From Grimontia sedimenti (lineage in GTDB: Bacteria > Pseudomonadota > Gammaproteobacteria > Enterobacterales > Vibrionaceae): a stretch of 64,000 nucleotides of DNA. Under the pieces are notes generated by a model. The model did no database searches and was not told the origin of the DNA. It saw only the letters and a program-made list of their open reading frames with translations. This document shows, piece by piece, positions 10,051 to 21,400 of the stretch. Location: positions 124,001 through 188,000 of the forward strand of contig NZ_JAALDL010000007.1 of assembly GCF_011045095.1 (NCBI RefSeq), given 5' to 3'. Made by a program: the position numbers and the translations under genes. How positions within the stretch are numbered: position 1 is the first letter of the stretch; each line of letters begins with the position of its first letter.

Positions 10051-10902
10051 ATGCAGCTTAAAATTGTCAGCGGCCGTTCAGGCTCCGGAAAGTCCGTTGC
10101 GCTTCGCGTACTGGAGGATCTGGGCTATTACTGCGTTGATAACCTTCCAGTTAACTTACTGCCGCAGTTTATCGCCGCGCAGAACGATCAGGACAGCCTC
10201 ATCGCTGTCAGTATCGATATCCGCAATATGCCAGCCGATCCCGACGAAATTGCGCAGACGCTGGCGAAGCTGCCAAACGACGTCGACATTGATATTTTCT
10301 TTCTCGATGCTGACGACTCAGAGCTCGTTAAACGTTTCAGTGAGACCCGGCGCCTTCATCCTTTGAGCCGCGATAACCTCTCTCTCGAACAAGCTATTGA
10401 GCGTGAAAAGCAACTGCTGACTCCACTTAAAGAGCGCGCCGACAAAGTCATCAACACCTCTAAACACTCAGTGCATGATTTAAGTGAAGCCGTTCGCTCA
10501 TTGGTACTGGGCCGTACCAATCGTGATTTGGTGATGGTGTTTGAATCTTTTGGTTTCAAGCATGGCCTGCCGTCTGATGCGGATTATGTGTTTGATGTCC
10601 GGTTCTTGCCTAATCCACATTGGGAACCAGCGTTGCGTCCACTTACGGGTCTCGATGAGCCGGTGAAAATGTTCCTCGCAGGCGAGCAGGACGTCGCCAT
10701 GCTGATTGCGCAAGTCAAAAGTTTCCTTGAGTCCTGGCTTCCCGCGCTGGAAAACAATAACCGTAGCTACCTGACGGTTGCTATCGGCTGTACCGGCGGT
10801 CAGCACCGTTCAGTGTATATCGCGCAATACCTTGCCGATTACTTCGCCGCGACAGGCCACCAGGTTCAAGTCCGCCACCGCACTCTCGAAGGACAAGTAT
10901 GA
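10051..10902 (+). CDS. rapZ: RapZ, RNase adapter and nucleotide-binding protein
   Basis: RNA-binding adapter that in enterobacteria targets the sRNA GlmZ to RNase E and so controls GlmS and amino-sugar supply. Walker A GRSGSGKS is at residues 8-15 and the C-terminal domain has the conserved [12 protein letters not shown]. 283 residues, as in E. coli (284). It overlaps ptsO by 4 bases (ATGA). Whether a GlmZ/GlmY circuit exists in this organism cannot be seen here. Confidence 0.95.
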   Translation: MQLKIVSGRSGSGKSVALRVLEDLGYYCVDNLPVNLLPQFIAAQNDQDSLIAVSIDIRNMPADPDEIAQTLAKLPNDVDIDIFFLDADDSELVKRFSETRRLHPLSRDNLSLEQAIEREKQLLTPLKERADKVINTSKHSVHDLSEAVRSLVLGRTNRDLVMVFESFGFKHGLPSDADYVFDVRFLPNPHWEPALRPLTGLDEPVKMFLAGEQDVAMLIAQVKSFLESWLPALENNNRSYLTVAIGCTGGQHRSVYIAQYLADYFAATGHQVQVRHRTLEGQV

Positions 10903-11174
10903 GTCGACTCAGAAAGGACGTATTGATCCGCAACCGTTTAGGGCTGCATGCCCGAGCTGCGGTTAAACTGGTCGAATTAGCACAAAGCTTTGATGCACAG
11001 GTGATGTTGACCAAAGATGAACAAACCGTCACCGCAGACAGCGTGATGGGCATTCTTCTTCTTGACTCCAGTCAGGGCGAACAAATCACAGTTTCAGCAG
11101 AGGGTTCCGAAGCGCAGCAGGCTTTTGATGCCATTACTGCGCTCATTGAAGCAGGCTTTGACGAGGAGAACTAA
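10899..11174 (+). CDS. ptsO: NPr, HPr-like phosphocarrier of the nitrogen PTS
   Basis: HPr-fold phosphocarrier transferring phosphate from EI(Ntr) to PtsN. The active histidine is His17 within [10 protein letters not shown]; the regulatory region [13 protein letters not shown] is typical. 91 residues. Last gene of the long plus-strand operon; a hairpin lies 60 bases downstream. Confidence 0.95.
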   Translation: MSRLRKDVLIRNRLGLHARAAVKLVELAQSFDAQVMLTKDEQTVTADSVMGILLLDSSQGEQITVSAEGSEAQQAFDAITALIEAGFDEEN

Positions 11175-11231
11175 CCCTTCTCCTTCGTTCCCACAGAAAC
11201 ATTTTCTCATTTCCCACTCTTTTCCTTCTTA

Positions 11232-11262
11232 AACGCCAAAGACAGCTTTGGTTGTTTGCGTT
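11232..11262 (+). terminator. Hairpin after ptsO, possible terminator
   Basis: Stem CCAAAG/CTTTGG with loop ACAG, extended by outer AACGC/GCGTT pairing and followed by a short T-rich stretch (TTGTTTG). It fits the end of the kds-lpt-rpoN-ptsO operon before mgtE. The U tract is poor, so termination may be partial. Confidence 0.4.
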
Positions 11263-11306
11263 AATATTCATGTCATTGCGTCACCCGCCGTCATACGGAC
11301 ACTCCC

Positions 11307-12674
11307 ATGGCAGAGAATTACGAAGTAGAACAACCTAGCCAAACGCACCAAACGCTGCAGGAAGTCAGTCGCGCCCTCGAAAACGGCATGTTTGTTCATG
11401 TCCGTCGCATGCTCGAAGACATGGAGCCCGAGGATATTGCGCACCTACTGGAAGCATCTCCACCGAAGAGCCGTCTGGTTCTTTGGCAGTTGACCGATCC
11501 TGAAGAGCAAGGCGAGATCCTCGAAGAGCTTTCTGAGGATGTGAAAGACGGCATCATGGTGCGAATGCAGCCTGAGCAGCTTGCCGCTGCGACAGAAGGC
11601 ATGGACACCGACGACGTGGCTTACCTGCTTCGAAGTCTGCCTGATAACGTCTCCCAGGACGTTCTATCGCAGATGGACGCGCAGGACCGAGCACGCGTTG
11701 AACAGGCGCTCGCTTATCCTGAAGAAACTGCCGGTGGGATGATGAACATCGACGTGGTGACCATCCGCTCGGATGTCACCGTTGACGTCGTATTGCGCTA
11801 TCTGCGTATGCGCGGTGAACTGCCGGAAGCCACCGATGCCCTTTATGTCGTTGATGAAAACAGTCGACTGATCGGTGAGCTGCCTATCACCACATTGCTC
11901 ACCTCCCAGCCTGACACTGAGGTGTTGGAAGTAATGGAAGACGTGGATGATGCGATTCCCGTCGACATGAGTGACAGCGACGTTGCCAGCCTGTTTGAGC
12001 GCCGCAACTGGGTATCTGCGCCAGTTGTCGATGAAGAGCATCAGCTTGTCGGTCGTATCACCATTGATGACGTGGTTGATATCATCCGTGAAGATGCAGA
12101 GCACTCAATGATGAGTATGGCGGGTCTGGATGACGAAGAAGACACCTTCGCACCTGTGTTGAAATCAGCCCGCAGCCGCAGTATCTGGCTGGGAGCTAAC
12201 GTGCTTGCCGCGCTTGCTGCTGCTTCTGTATCAAACCTTTTCGAAAACACTCTCGATCAGATGGCAGCCATTGCAGTATTGATGACCATCGTCCCTTCCA
12301 TGGGCGGTGTTGCAGGTAACCAGACTGTTGCCCTAGTCATTCGTGGTCTCGCTGTTGGCCATATTGGTGATTCCAACACCCGCTGGCTTCTGAACAAAGA
12401 GGCATTGGTTGGTTTACTGAACGGCGTTATTTGGGCCTGTATCATTGGCGGTGTTGTAGTACTTTGGAAAGGCAACTTAATGTTGGGCGGTATCATTGCT
12501 GCAGCCATGCTGACCAATCTAGTGGTTGCCGGTGTTGCGGGTGTGACAGTCCCGATATTGCTCAAGAAGATGAAAGTTGACCCCGCACTGGCTGGCGGTA
12601 TGGCGCTGACTACCATCACCGACATGGTTGGTCTTTCTGTTTTCTTGGGCCTAGCCACCCTATTTTTAGTTTAA
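11307..12674 (+). CDS. mgtE: MgtE-family magnesium transporter
   Basis: Gated Mg2+ channel/transporter. Order of domains: MgtE N-terminal helical domain (about residues 20-135), two CBS domains (about 137-260), a linking helix, then five transmembrane helices (about 290-455) containing PSMGGVAGNQT and the GGMALTTITDMVG segment of the pore. 455 residues, normal for the family. The acidic N domain and CBS pair sense cytoplasmic Mg2+ in characterised members. A strong terminator follows 30 bases after the stop. Confidence 0.95.
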   Translation: MAENYEVEQPSQTHQTLQEVSRALENGMFVHVRRMLEDMEPEDIAHLLEASPPKSRLVLWQLTDPEEQGEILEELSEDVKDGIMVRMQPEQLAAATEGMDTDDVAYLLRSLPDNVSQDVLSQMDAQDRARVEQALAYPEETAGGMMNIDVVTIRSDVTVDVVLRYLRMRGELPEATDALYVVDENSRLIGELPITTLLTSQPDTEVLEVMEDVDDAIPVDMSDSDVASLFERRNWVSAPVVDEEHQLVGRITIDDVVDIIREDAEHSMMSMAGLDDEEDTFAPVLKSARSRSIWLGANVLAALAAASVSNLFENTLDQMAAIAVLMTIVPSMGGVAGNQTVALVIRGLAVGHIGDSNTRWLLNKEALVGLLNGVIWACIIGGVVVLWKGNLMLGGIIAAAMLTNLVVAGVAGVTVPILLKKMKVDPALAGGMALTTITDMVGLSVFLGLATLFLV

Positions 12675-12701
12675 TAGCATTAAATTTAACACCAATATAA
12701 C

Positions 12702-12725
12702 AAAACCTCCTTCGGGAGGTTTTTT
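12702..12725 (+). terminator. Rho-independent terminator after mgtE
   Basis: Stem ACCTCC/GGAGGT closed by a UUCG tetraloop, with AAA before and a run of six T after. Textbook intrinsic terminator. Confidence 0.93.
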
Positions 12726-12910
12726 CGTAGAAAAAGTCACATTCCTACATCGACACCCACCCCAAAAACACATTCCCCCTACTTTTGTAAATGAAAAAGT
12801 CATCGAAACTTCATACTGTTGATTTTTTTCTCGACAATCAAAAGTTAGACACTATTCTTAACATAACAAAAGTAAAATATGCAGCTGGAATATTAGCACA
12901 GGAGTTTATA

Positions 12911-13963
12911 ATGTTCTTGCAATCGATCCACAATTACAGAGCCGTGGCTATTATCGCTATTGTTATGAGCCATTCTTATGTTTACGGCTTTGAAGATACA
13001 ACCGGATTCGTTTCTGTCCTTAAGAATATTCTCACTGGCGGCACTGCACTTTTCGTTTTTATCTCAGGCTATATGTTCCATCATATTTTCTATAAGAGAT
13101 ATCAATATAAATCCTTTATGAAAGGGAAGTTTGAGAGGATCATTGTTCCTTATTTGATTCTTACTTCACTCGCTATCCCTCTGGTTTATGTTATTAAATC
13201 TGGTTTCTTCGCTCCTGATGCAGACTATTATAGAATTGTATTTTTCTCTCCTGATGACAGTGCTTTCTCAACAACCATTAAATATTACTTAACGGGGAGA
13301 ATGCTAACCGCCTATTGGTATATTCCTTTTGCGATTCTATTATTCCTGGTTTCTCCTCTTCATTTTAAATTTATTGAGCTACCCAAGCGTACACAGGTAG
13401 TCCTCATAGCCTTATTTTCTGTTATTTCTATTTTCTTGCATCGTTCATATGAAAACATAAACCCAATACAGATGCTGGTATATTTCACACCTTTCTATTT
13501 GGTTGGGATATACATTTCTCTTTATAGAGAGGAAATTAACAAGAACTGTGGGACAAAGGCATCAATATTCCTTTCTTTTGCTTTGCTCTTAGCATTCTAT
13601 CAATACATTCAAGGGCACGAAGGAAGTTACTCAAAGAGTATTTTTGAATATGGTGGTATTGACATCATGTTTATTCAGAAAATGTTTTTATCTATTGGGC
13701 TTTATTTCTTGCTGGAAACCTTCGTATTCAAAACTAAATTAACGGACCTGATATCTGATACCAGTTTTGCAATTTTCTTTATCCACCCTTGGGTGTTAAC
13801 CACCATTAAAAGGCTTCCGTTTTTGGATCACCCGGAATCGACCAATATTCCTTACTATCTAGTGACCTGTTTTGTCGTCATTGCACTCAGTATGTTGATA
13901 GCCGTTGCCCTGAACAAACTCCTGACAGGAAAAGTGAAATCCCGCTATATCATTGGCTACTAG
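12911..13963 (+). CDS. Acyltransferase family 3 membrane protein
   Basis: Predicted polytopic O-acyltransferase of the OafA/WecH-like family (acyltransferase 3). The N-terminal hallmark NYRAVAIIAIVMSHSY carries the conserved Arg and His, and about ten hydrophobic segments follow. The ATG chosen is the one with AGGAG at good spacing; it gives 350 residues. An in-frame ATG 120 bases upstream lacks a ribosome site and adds a hydrophilic tail absent from the family. The coding sequence and its leader are clearly more AT-rich than all neighbours and it stands alone between two terminators, suggesting acquisition. Acceptor (LPS, O-antigen, EPS or other) is unknown. Confidence 0.85.
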   Translation: MFLQSIHNYRAVAIIAIVMSHSYVYGFEDTTGFVSVLKNILTGGTALFVFISGYMFHHIFYKRYQYKSFMKGKFERIIVPYLILTSLAIPLVYVIKSGFFAPDADYYRIVFFSPDDSAFSTTIKYYLTGRMLTAYWYIPFAILLFLVSPLHFKFIELPKRTQVVLIALFSVISIFLHRSYENINPIQMLVYFTPFYLVGIYISLYREEINKNCGTKASIFLSFALLLAFYQYIQGHEGSYSKSIFEYGGIDIMFIQKMFLSIGLYFLLETFVFKTKLTDLISDTSFAIFFIHPWVLTTIKRLPFLDHPESTNIPYYLVTCFVVIALSMLIAVALNKLLTGKVKSRYIIGY

Positions 13964-13980
13964 CACTCAGATAGAACCGA

Positions 13981-14010
13981 AAAAAGCCACCTTATCGCAG
14001 GTGGCTTTTT
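13981..14010. terminator. Bidirectional terminator between the acyltransferase gene and pmbA
   Basis: Perfect 12-bp stem AAAAAGCCACCT/AGGTGGCTTTTT with a 6-base loop. A-run on one side and T-run on the other make it usable in both directions, serving convergent genes. Confidence 0.93.
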
Positions 14011-14043
14011 CATTTAGTCGTCAGGATAAGCTAAGTGTTGAGC

Positions 14044-15384
14044 TTACTCACCACCCACTTTCATCGACTCTATAAGAATTGAGCCAGTCTGGATTTGGCT
14101 ACGGAACTCCGTATCTGCGCCAACCGCCACAATCTGCTTATACATATCAGCCAAGTTGCCCGCAATCGTGATTTCACTAACAGGATACTGGATTTCACCG
14201 TTTTTGACCCAGAAGCCCGCTGCGCCACGCGAATAGTCACCCGTGACGATGTTAACGCCTTGGCCCATCAACTCTGTCACCAAAAGACCCGTTCCCAATT
14301 CTTTCAGCATCTGTTCAAACGACTGGCCAGTGTTCTTCACAAACCAATTATGAATACCACCAGCGTGGCCTGTCGGCTGCATGTTCAGCTTACGTGCCGC
14401 ATAACTGGTTGCCAGATAGGTTTGTAGCTCACCATCTTTGATGATATCCAAATCGCGAGTCACCAGACCTTCGCTGTCAAACGGTGCGCTCGCCATGCCT
14501 TTCAAAATGTGCGGACGCTCGTTGACCTCAAACCAATCAGGCAGTATCTGATGACCCAGCTTATCCAGCAGGAAGGAAGATTTACGGTAGAGATTCGAAC
14601 CGCTGATACCCATCACCAAATGACCAAGCAAGCCGGTTGCCACATCCGCAGCAAACATCACCGGGAACTGCCCTGTTGCCAAGCGACGCGGTTCCATGCG
14701 GGAGAGAGTGCGCTTAGCTGCCTCAATACCCACTTTTTCCGGTCCCCACAACTCATCTTTGTCGCGGGAAACGGTATAGCTGTAATCACGCTCCATACCT
14801 TTGCTGTCTTCAGCAATCACGCTGCAGCTGATGCTGTGACGACTGGAGGCATAGCTACCCAGCATGCCATGGCTGTTACCGTAAACGCGCACACCGTAGT
14901 GGCTGTCATAGCTCGCGCCATCGCTGAACTTGATACGCTTGTCGTAATCCAGCGCAGCACGCTCAGCAGCAATCGCCTTTTCTGCCGCGTGATCCGGCTC
15001 TGGCTCATCTGGGTGGAACAGATCCAAATCCGGATAGTCAAACGCCATCAGCTCTTTCGGGCCAGGGCCTGAAAACGGATCTTCTGAGGTATAGTTGGCG
15101 ATATCCAAAGCCGCTTCAACGGTTTGAGCTATCGCCTTTTCAGATAAATCAGAGGTTGAAGCACTGCCCTTACGGTTGCCGCGATAAACGGTAATGCCCA
15201 GCGCGCCATCGCTGTTGAACTCGACGTTTTCCACTTCGCACATGCGGGTCGATACACTGATGCCTGTGGTTTTGGTGATTGCCACCTCTGCCGCATCCGC
15301 TTTCTTGCCCGCCAACTCCAGCGCACGGGTTACCGCCGCTTCCAGCTCAGTACGTTGCTGAGCAACCTGTTGTTTCACGTCCAT
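14044..15384 (-). CDS. pmbA: PmbA (TldE), partner of the TldD metalloprotease
   Basis: Subunit of the TldD-TldE heterodimer that cleaves unfolded peptides, known from microcin B17 maturation and CcdA degradation in E. coli. 446 residues of TldD/PmbA fold ([59 protein letters not shown]-like end). It has no HExxxH motif, as expected for the E subunit. tldD lies nearby in the same orientation, separated by the divergently read yjgA, the normal vibrio and enteric arrangement for pmbA-yjgA. Confidence 0.95.
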   Translation of the reverse strand: MDVKQQVAQQRTELEAAVTRALELAGKKADAAEVAITKTTGISVSTRMCEVENVEFNSDGALGITVYRGNRKGSASTSDLSEKAIAQTVEAALDIANYTSEDPFSGPGPKELMAFDYPDLDLFHPDEPEPDHAAEKAIAAERAALDYDKRIKFSDGASYDSHYGVRVYGNSHGMLGSYASSRHSISCSVIAEDSKGMERDYSYTVSRDKDELWGPEKVGIEAAKRTLSRMEPRRLATGQFPVMFAADVATGLLGHLVMGISGSNLYRKSSFLLDKLGHQILPDWFEVNERPHILKGMASAPFDSEGLVTRDLDIIKDGELQTYLATSYAARKLNMQPTGHAGGIHNWFVKNTGQSFEQMLKELGTGLLVTELMGQGVNIVTGDYSRGAAGFWVKNGEIQYPVSEITIAGNLADMYKQIVAVGADTEFRSQIQTGSILIESMKVGGE

Positions 15385-15521
15385 AAGGTCTTAAATTAAT
15401 GAGTGTTGCTGATAAGCATACCACTCGAAAGGGCCGCAATGCTTAAAAAACACCAGCAAAATTCGACATTCTTGATAAGATACGCCGTTATCGAAACCGT
15501 CAAACAACCTCGGGAAGAATT

Positions 15522-16052
15522 ATGGGCCGTAAGAACAAACGTGAGCCTTGGGAAGAGGAAGAAGAGATCATTTGGGTCAGCAAGACCGAAATGAAACGTG
15601 ACATGGAAGAACTGCAGAAGCTGGGCGAAGAGCTGGTTGCTTTAAAACCTTCTGTATTGGCAAAGTTTCCGCTGGACGACGATTTGCGTGCAGCCATTTC
15701 TGACGCGCAACGCTTTGACAAAGAAGCCAAGCGCCGTCAAATGCAGTATATCGGCAAACTGATGCGCGCCCGCGATCCTGAACCTATTCAGGCGGCGTTG
15801 GATTTACTGCGCAATAAGCACAGCCAACAGTCGATTGAGCTGCACAAAATGGAAAAGCTTCGTGATCGCGTCGTCGCAGAAGGTGATGCTGCCATTAACG
15901 ATGTCGTGGCACAGTACCCAAGTGCTGACCGTCAGAAACTGCGTCAACTAGCCCGTCAGGCGAAGAAAGAGCAGGAAGGTAACAAGCCGCCAAAAGCTTA
16001 CCGCGAAATCTTCCAGATGCTGAAAACGCTGAAAGCAGAGTCGGAAGACTAA
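15522..16052 (+). CDS. darP: DarP (YjgA), 50S ribosome assembly factor
   Basis: Small basic/acidic helical protein that associates with late 50S precursors. The 176-residue sequence starts [23 protein letters not shown]-like (basic then acidic) and has the family core [11 protein letters not shown] and [18 protein letters not shown] ribosome site precedes the ATG. Divergent from pmbA, as in E. coli, and closed by a strong terminator. Older name yjgA. Confidence 0.94.
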   Translation: MGRKNKREPWEEEEEIIWVSKTEMKRDMEELQKLGEELVALKPSVLAKFPLDDDLRAAISDAQRFDKEAKRRQMQYIGKLMRARDPEPIQAALDLLRNKHSQQSIELHKMEKLRDRVVAEGDAAINDVVAQYPSADRQKLRQLARQAKKEQEGNKPPKAYREIFQMLKTLKAESED

Positions 16053-16077
16053 AAAAGCCGGGGTCACCCGGCTTTTT
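16052..16077. terminator. Bidirectional terminator between darP and tldD
   Basis: 11-bp stem AAAAAGCCGGG/CCCGGCTTTTT with loop GTCA, located directly after the darP stop and 18 bases from the tldD stop on the other strand. Confidence 0.93.
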
Positions 16078-16094
16078 GCATTTAGCGGCAGCAA

Positions 16095-17540
16095 TTATTC
16101 CGTGCCACCTACCGTCATCGCGTCCAGTTTCAAGGTAGGTTGACCCACACCAACCGCCACACTTTGGCCGGCTTTACCACATACACCAACACCACGGTCC
16201 AGCTTCAGGTCGTTACCGACCATAGAGACCTGCTGCATGGCTTCAATACCACTGCCAATAAGGGTCGCGCCTTTTACTGGCGTCGTCACTTTACCGTTTT
16301 CGATGAGGTAGGCCTCACTGGTAGAGAACACGAATTTGCCAGAGGTGATATCCACCTGACCGCCGCCAAAGTTAGGGGCATACAATCCATATTCCACGCT
16401 ACTGATGATGTCTTCCGGCGTGCTTTCACCTGCCAGCATATAAGTGTTGGTCATACGTGGCATTGGCAAATGTGCGTAAGACTCACGACGGCCGTTACCC
16501 GTTGGCGCCACACCCATCAGGTGAGCATTATGCTTATCCTGCATGTAACCTTTCAAGATGCCGTTTTCAATCAGCACGTTGTACTGTCCCGGCACCCCTT
16601 CATCATCAATATTCAGCGAGCCACGGCGATCTTGTAAGGTGCCGTCATCCACGATGGTACAAAGTGGTGAAGTCACCTGTTCACCAATCTGGCCGGTAAA
16701 CACTGACGACTCTTTACGGTTGAAATCACCTTCAAGGCCATGACCTACCGCTTCGTGTAATAAGACCCCTGGCCAACCTGCGCCCAGTACCACAGGCATG
16801 GTACCTGCAGGTGCACCTTTGGCATGAAGATTCACCAGCGCCTGTCTAACTGCTTCATCGGCATAATTCATCGCAACGGATTTACCGTCTTCTTCTGAGG
16901 TGAAGTAGGTATAGGCAAAGCGACCACCACCACCGGCAGAGCCGCGCTCACGGCGGCCGTCTTTTTCCACCAGTACGCTGACAGAAAAACGGACCAGAGG
17001 GCGAACATCCGCAGCATAAGTGCCATCGGTTGCTGCAATCAATACCTGCTCATACACACCTACAATGCTGACTGATACTTCCTGCACCAGAGGCTCTTTG
17101 GCACGGACATAAGCATCGACTTCTTTAAGCAGTGCGATTTTTTCCTCTTTGGACATGCTTTGCAGCGGATCAATCGCCTGATAAATCATTGGGTATTGGC
17201 GCGAAGCAAACGCAGACACTTTTAGCTTTCCGCCTTTGTCTGCGATTCCGCGTGCCGCGGTCGCGCTTTGCATCAAGGCATCAGCATTGATCTGGTCTGA
17301 ATAAGCAAAGCCGGTTTTCTCACCCGTAATGGCACGGACGCCAACACCGCGATCAATGTTAAATGAGCCATCCTTGATGATGGAATCTTCAAGTACCAGC
17401 GATTCGTGCCAGCACGACTGGAAGTAAACATCACCATAGTCGATGTTTCTTGCCGCCAAATGCTCAAGCGTTTGGCTTAATTGACTTTTACTGACACCGG
17501 AAAGGTGCAGCATGGTTTCTTCCACGTGTTCCAGGCTCAT
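16095..17540 (-). CDS. tldD: TldD, zinc metalloprotease subunit
   Basis: Catalytic subunit of the TldD-TldE protease. The zinc motif is [11 protein letters not shown] (HExxxH) a little past the middle of the protein, followed by the conserved [13 protein letters not shown] and [14 protein letters not shown] segments. The ATG chosen (MSLEHVEET) gives 481 residues, exactly the E. coli length, and aligns with the E. coli start MSLNLV; the longer in-frame start adds 14 residues not expected in the family. Partner pmbA is about 0.7 kb further along the same strand. Confidence 0.95.
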   Translation of the reverse strand: MSLEHVEETMLHLSGVSKSQLSQTLEHLAARNIDYGDVYFQSCWHESLVLEDSIIKDGSFNIDRGVGVRAITGEKTGFAYSDQINADALMQSATAARGIADKGGKLKVSAFASRQYPMIYQAIDPLQSMSKEEKIALLKEVDAYVRAKEPLVQEVSVSIVGVYEQVLIAATDGTYAADVRPLVRFSVSVLVEKDGRRERGSAGGGGRFAYTYFTSEEDGKSVAMNYADEAVRQALVNLHAKGAPAGTMPVVLGAGWPGVLLHEAVGHGLEGDFNRKESSVFTGQIGEQVTSPLCTIVDDGTLQDRRGSLNIDDEGVPGQYNVLIENGILKGYMQDKHNAHLMGVAPTGNGRRESYAHLPMPRMTNTYMLAGESTPEDIISSVEYGLYAPNFGGGQVDITSGKFVFSTSEAYLIENGKVTTPVKGATLIGSGIEAMQQVSMVGNDLKLDRGVGVCGKAGQSVAVGVGQPTLKLDAMTVGGTE

Positions 17541-17561
17541 GAATAAACTGCTCTTTAGCGC

Positions 17562-17599
17562 TAAAAAAGGAATGTCCCGCAATCCAGTGTATTGCGGGA
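17562..17599 (-). terminator. Hairpin between the nitrilase gene and tldD, likely terminator
   Basis: Stem TCCCGCAAT/ATTGCGGGA with a 7-base loop; on the minus strand it is followed, after a few bases, by CTTTTTTA. It would end the mre-maf-rng-yhdP-nit transcript before tldD. Confidence 0.55.
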
Positions 17600-17621
17600 G
17601 AGATATGGGTTCGAGACTGCG

Positions 17622-18440
17622 CTATTTCATCGCGCATTGCAACCGGGCATGCTGCATGACAGGCATTTTGCTCCGGATTGCGCTGTTAGACGCCAAATCG
17701 ACATCAGCCCATGCCGTGCCAATCTGCTCGTTCAGACCTGTGACCACTTGTCCCCACGGGTCAACAATCATCGAATGGCCGTAAGTTTCACGTCCGCCTT
17801 GGTGACTGCCACATTGCGCTGCGGCTAACACCCAGCATTGGGTTTCAATCGCGCGGGCTCTCAGCAACACTTCCCAGTGCGCCGCACCCGTGACTTTCGT
17901 AAATGCGGCTGGGACGACAATGATGTCTGCACCGCGCTGGCGAAGCGCTGAATAAAGCTGCGGGAAACGGACGTCGTAGCAAATAGAAAGCCCAAGCGTG
18001 CCAAACGGTGTATCGACCAACACCAAGTTGTCGCCGGACTTGAATGTATCTGACTCTCTGTAGCTACGGTGATTGTCGGCAATATCAACATCAAACATAT
18101 GCAGCTTTTCATAGGAAGCGCGCAGGTTACCGGCGGCATCGTAAACCAGACAGGTTGTGCTCAAGGTACCGTCGTTGTTGCGGATGGGAAATGAACCCAT
18201 CACCAGCCAAATACCGAGATCAAATGCCAGCTGGGAAAGCTTCTTTTGCAAAGGTCCATGACCCAGTACCTCGGCGTGCTTGTCATAGTCTTCCTTTGTG
18301 CCAAACACCAGACAGTTTTCCGGCGTCAGCACCAATCGCGCCCCTTGCGCTTTCAGATGCTTCAGCTGCCCTTCCAGCACTTCCAGATTTACTTCGGGAT
18401 CCATCCCTGAATTCATTTGTACGACGCCAAATTTGGTCAT
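17622..18440 (-). CDS. Nitrilase-superfamily amidase (Nit1/YbeM-like)
   Basis: Carbon-nitrogen hydrolase. The catalytic triad is visible: Glu41 (LTPEN), Lys112 (YEKLHMFD) and Cys154 (ICYDVRFP). 272 residues covers just the nitrilase domain. The EKLHMFDV context resembles the Nit1 branch, whose characterised members are deaminated-glutathione amidases, so metabolite repair is the likely role. It begins 3 bases after the yhdP stop and is probably co-transcribed with it, an association common in vibrios. Exact substrate is not shown by the sequence. Confidence 0.88.
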   Translation of the reverse strand: MTKFGVVQMNSGMDPEVNLEVLEGQLKHLKAQGARLVLTPENCLVFGTKEDYDKHAEVLGHGPLQKKLSQLAFDLGIWLVMGSFPIRNNDGTLSTTCLVYDAAGNLRASYEKLHMFDVDIADNHRSYRESDTFKSGDNLVLVDTPFGTLGLSICYDVRFPQLYSALRQRGADIIVVPAAFTKVTGAAHWEVLLRARAIETQCWVLAAAQCGSHQGGRETYGHSMIVDPWGQVVTGLNEQIGTAWADVDLASNSAIRSKMPVMQHARLQCAMK

Positions 18441-18443
18441 TAC

Positions 18444-21400
18444 TCATTGCTCCTTCTGCTGTTCCCGCAAGCGCTTGGTGGCCTGCTCAGGTAACGTCAC
18501 TTCGCCTGTACTTCGCGAAACTTCCCTGACGACGGGATCATCAATGGCCCCGGTTACCTGATATCGAACCTGTGTGAACGCGTCTACAACTGGCGAAAGC
18601 ACTGTGGTGACTGCCAATACATAGAGTGCGGTTTGAGGGGTGACAGCAAATGCGGTTAAAACCGGAATCCCGGAGGTCAAATCAGGCACGAATCTAACGT
18701 CCGCATTAACCTGATTTTTCGCAAGATTTGCTATCCCTCTAATAAACATATCACCTGCGAGCGCATTCATCTGGATATTATCCGTGACAATCACCCCGTT
18801 AGTGATTGAGGCACTGCCGCTGATCTCATCAAAAGCAAGACCGTCCTCAAACACACCGGTAAAGTCGAGCTGCATTTTCCGCAAGATGGAATCCAGGCTG
18901 AACAGACCAAGCAATCGGCCTGCACCACCCACACCGCTGATGTAACCATCCTCGATTTTGGTTTCGAGCATGCCGTCCAGAGTCTCAACATTCACCGACC
19001 ATGGCGCACCGTCAAAGCTGAGTTCGCCAGAGGTTTTCACTGTTGCGTCCTGAATACCGCCAGTCACGGCAAAGCGTCCCATCAGATCGCTACTGTTTTT
19101 CGCGGACACGTCGAAACTCAATTCAGAATGGTTAAACCCTTTTTCGGAGATAGACCAATCACCATTGGCACGAATACGGGTACCACCGCTGTCGATAGAA
19201 AACTTCGGCATGGTGATGGTTTGACCGCGCTTAAGCAGCTGGGTTTCCACTTTGCCGACGCGATATCCCTGCAGCCAAAGCTCTTTCACTGTCAAATCGG
19301 TTGAAGGGATATAATGCATCAGAGCGCGGTCGACATCATTGGCTAACCGGGTACCTTTGCGTTCACCCTCTTCTTCCTGCTTCTCTTTGTCCAGGTCGAT
19401 ATTGAGGAATAAGTGCTCGATAGAGACAGTGAGAAATTTATCTTCATCCCACCATGCGTCACCCGCCAACTCTTCACTGCCTACCAAAACATGAAAGCCG
19501 TCGCTTTTCTTACGCGCTGCCATCGAGAAGTTATTGAACACCAGCTCTCCCGCCTTCACCTGTTCGGCTTTAACGTTAAGTCGTGAAGGATTGGGCAAAA
19601 CAACAGGGAATGAGCCTTTCGATTCACGATGCGCCGCTTCGGCTTTTGCCACCACATCTTTCCAGGCATGGAGATCCAGAACAGGCACATCAATACTGAC
19701 CGCATTCCCCGTCAGTGGCTGCAGGGAAAGCTCCCCATCACCAATCACAGTGCGGCTTTTGGTCACCACTGGGAGCTCACCACTGATATCAATATTGGCT
19801 TGATACTTCACGTTTGGCAGCTCGACCTGCCCTACCAGACTTTGCGCATCGCCAGAGGCTTTCATGCTCCCCTGGCCTTTGATGAAGGAAGGCTTATCCA
19901 ATGGAGACGGCAAGTTGAAATCTAGGGTCGTCAGATCGGCATCCAATTTCACGTCATAGGTAAAGCCGACATCTTTCAGAGCAATGCCAACATTCAAGTC
20001 CCATGCAGATTTCCCTTCAATGAAGGCCATGTCTGGCTGATCCAACGCAGCCTTCAGCTTGTCTGCTTCCCAGTTACCATCAATATCAATGTTAACCAGA
20101 TAGTTATCGGACTCGGTTTCACCTTTAAACCCGATATTGATGGGCTGCTTCAATAAGTTAGCTTTGAGCTTTTTCGCCCACACCACATCATTATCAAATT
20201 TGATGGTGCCGCTGACTTTCTCAAAGGTCATTTCAGGGCTGACAATAGAGACCTTGCTGTTTTTCAATGACGCCTGACCTTTTGCCAACACATCATCCCC
20301 GTTGAGTGGAATGTTCAGTGAAATCTTTCCATTCACCTTTCCATCAACCTGGACATGGGTCAGTGCAGCACCGACAGAATCGACAAGCGGTGTTGCCAGC
20401 ATATAGTCACGAAGATCAGCCCCACTTGAGGCGATATTGGCGTCAATCAAGAGCACGCTGTTGTCATCGCTGAAAGAGGGGATTTCCCCTTTCAAACCAT
20501 AACCACGGGCCCCCATCAGTCCGACATTGGACGCATCAAGATACAGCGCATCGTTTTGGAACAGCAGATCCAGTTCCAAATCTGTCAGCGTCGGCCACTG
20601 GGTATCAAAACTGAACTGCCCATTTTTGAGCGGCACATAAGCCTGAAAAATGCCTTGATGTTCGAGGTACGGGAAGGTTTCAAAGTCGCCATACCACACC
20701 AGCTTGGCGTGATCAGCCTGCCCTCCGCGAATCGCTGCGGAGAGATAATCAGTGAGCTCTTCATCGAGTGCTAAAGCAGGGAGGTATCGCCAGGTTTCCC
20801 CAGCATTGTTCAAACTGGCTTCGGCGTAAAACGCAAGCCAGGAACTGCGGTCATCAAACGGGATATCCAGACGGAACTCGCCCACCACATCCAAATGGGG
20901 CGAGCGCACAGCCACGCTGTCAGACCAGATAGTCACGCTATCTTCATGCATCTGCCAGTAGCCGACCACATTACCCTGTTCAATGTTGAGCGGTGCCTGA
21001 AAGAAGTCTCCATACGGCAGGATGTCGTCAGTCATTGCCAGCGTGACCTTGCCGTTTTGACCCACACCTGCCACGGTCAAATCCAGTTTGTGCACTTCCG
21101 GCAAGTAGGTCCAATGCTTGAAGCCAACGTTTTTCAAGACTGCAGAGTAGTGAACCTCACCGCCTTTTTGTTGCTCAATACGAATATCCTGCGCCATGCC
21201 TTTCGGCGCCAATTCATTGATGGCGTTTTCCACCCCTTTGGGCAGCGCGACCAACTCTCGAAGGGGGAGCAACAACTGCACGTCAAAGTAGCCAAGGTTC
21301 ACCAGCCAAACGTCATCGTTGATATCCGCTCGCAGGTTCGGCTCTGGCCAGAGTTTGCCATCGGTTTTAATCGCGAAGTTATCAGTGGCGATATGCCAGC

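Noticed and set aside
12791-12910. 40-codon N-terminal extension of the acyltransferase
   Set aside because: No ribosome site for the upstream ATG, and the family motif begins right after the internal ATG that has AGGAG.
14509-15072. 187-codon plus-strand frame inside pmbA
   Set aside because: Antisense to a conserved gene, no domain recognised, composition follows the pmbA codon pattern.
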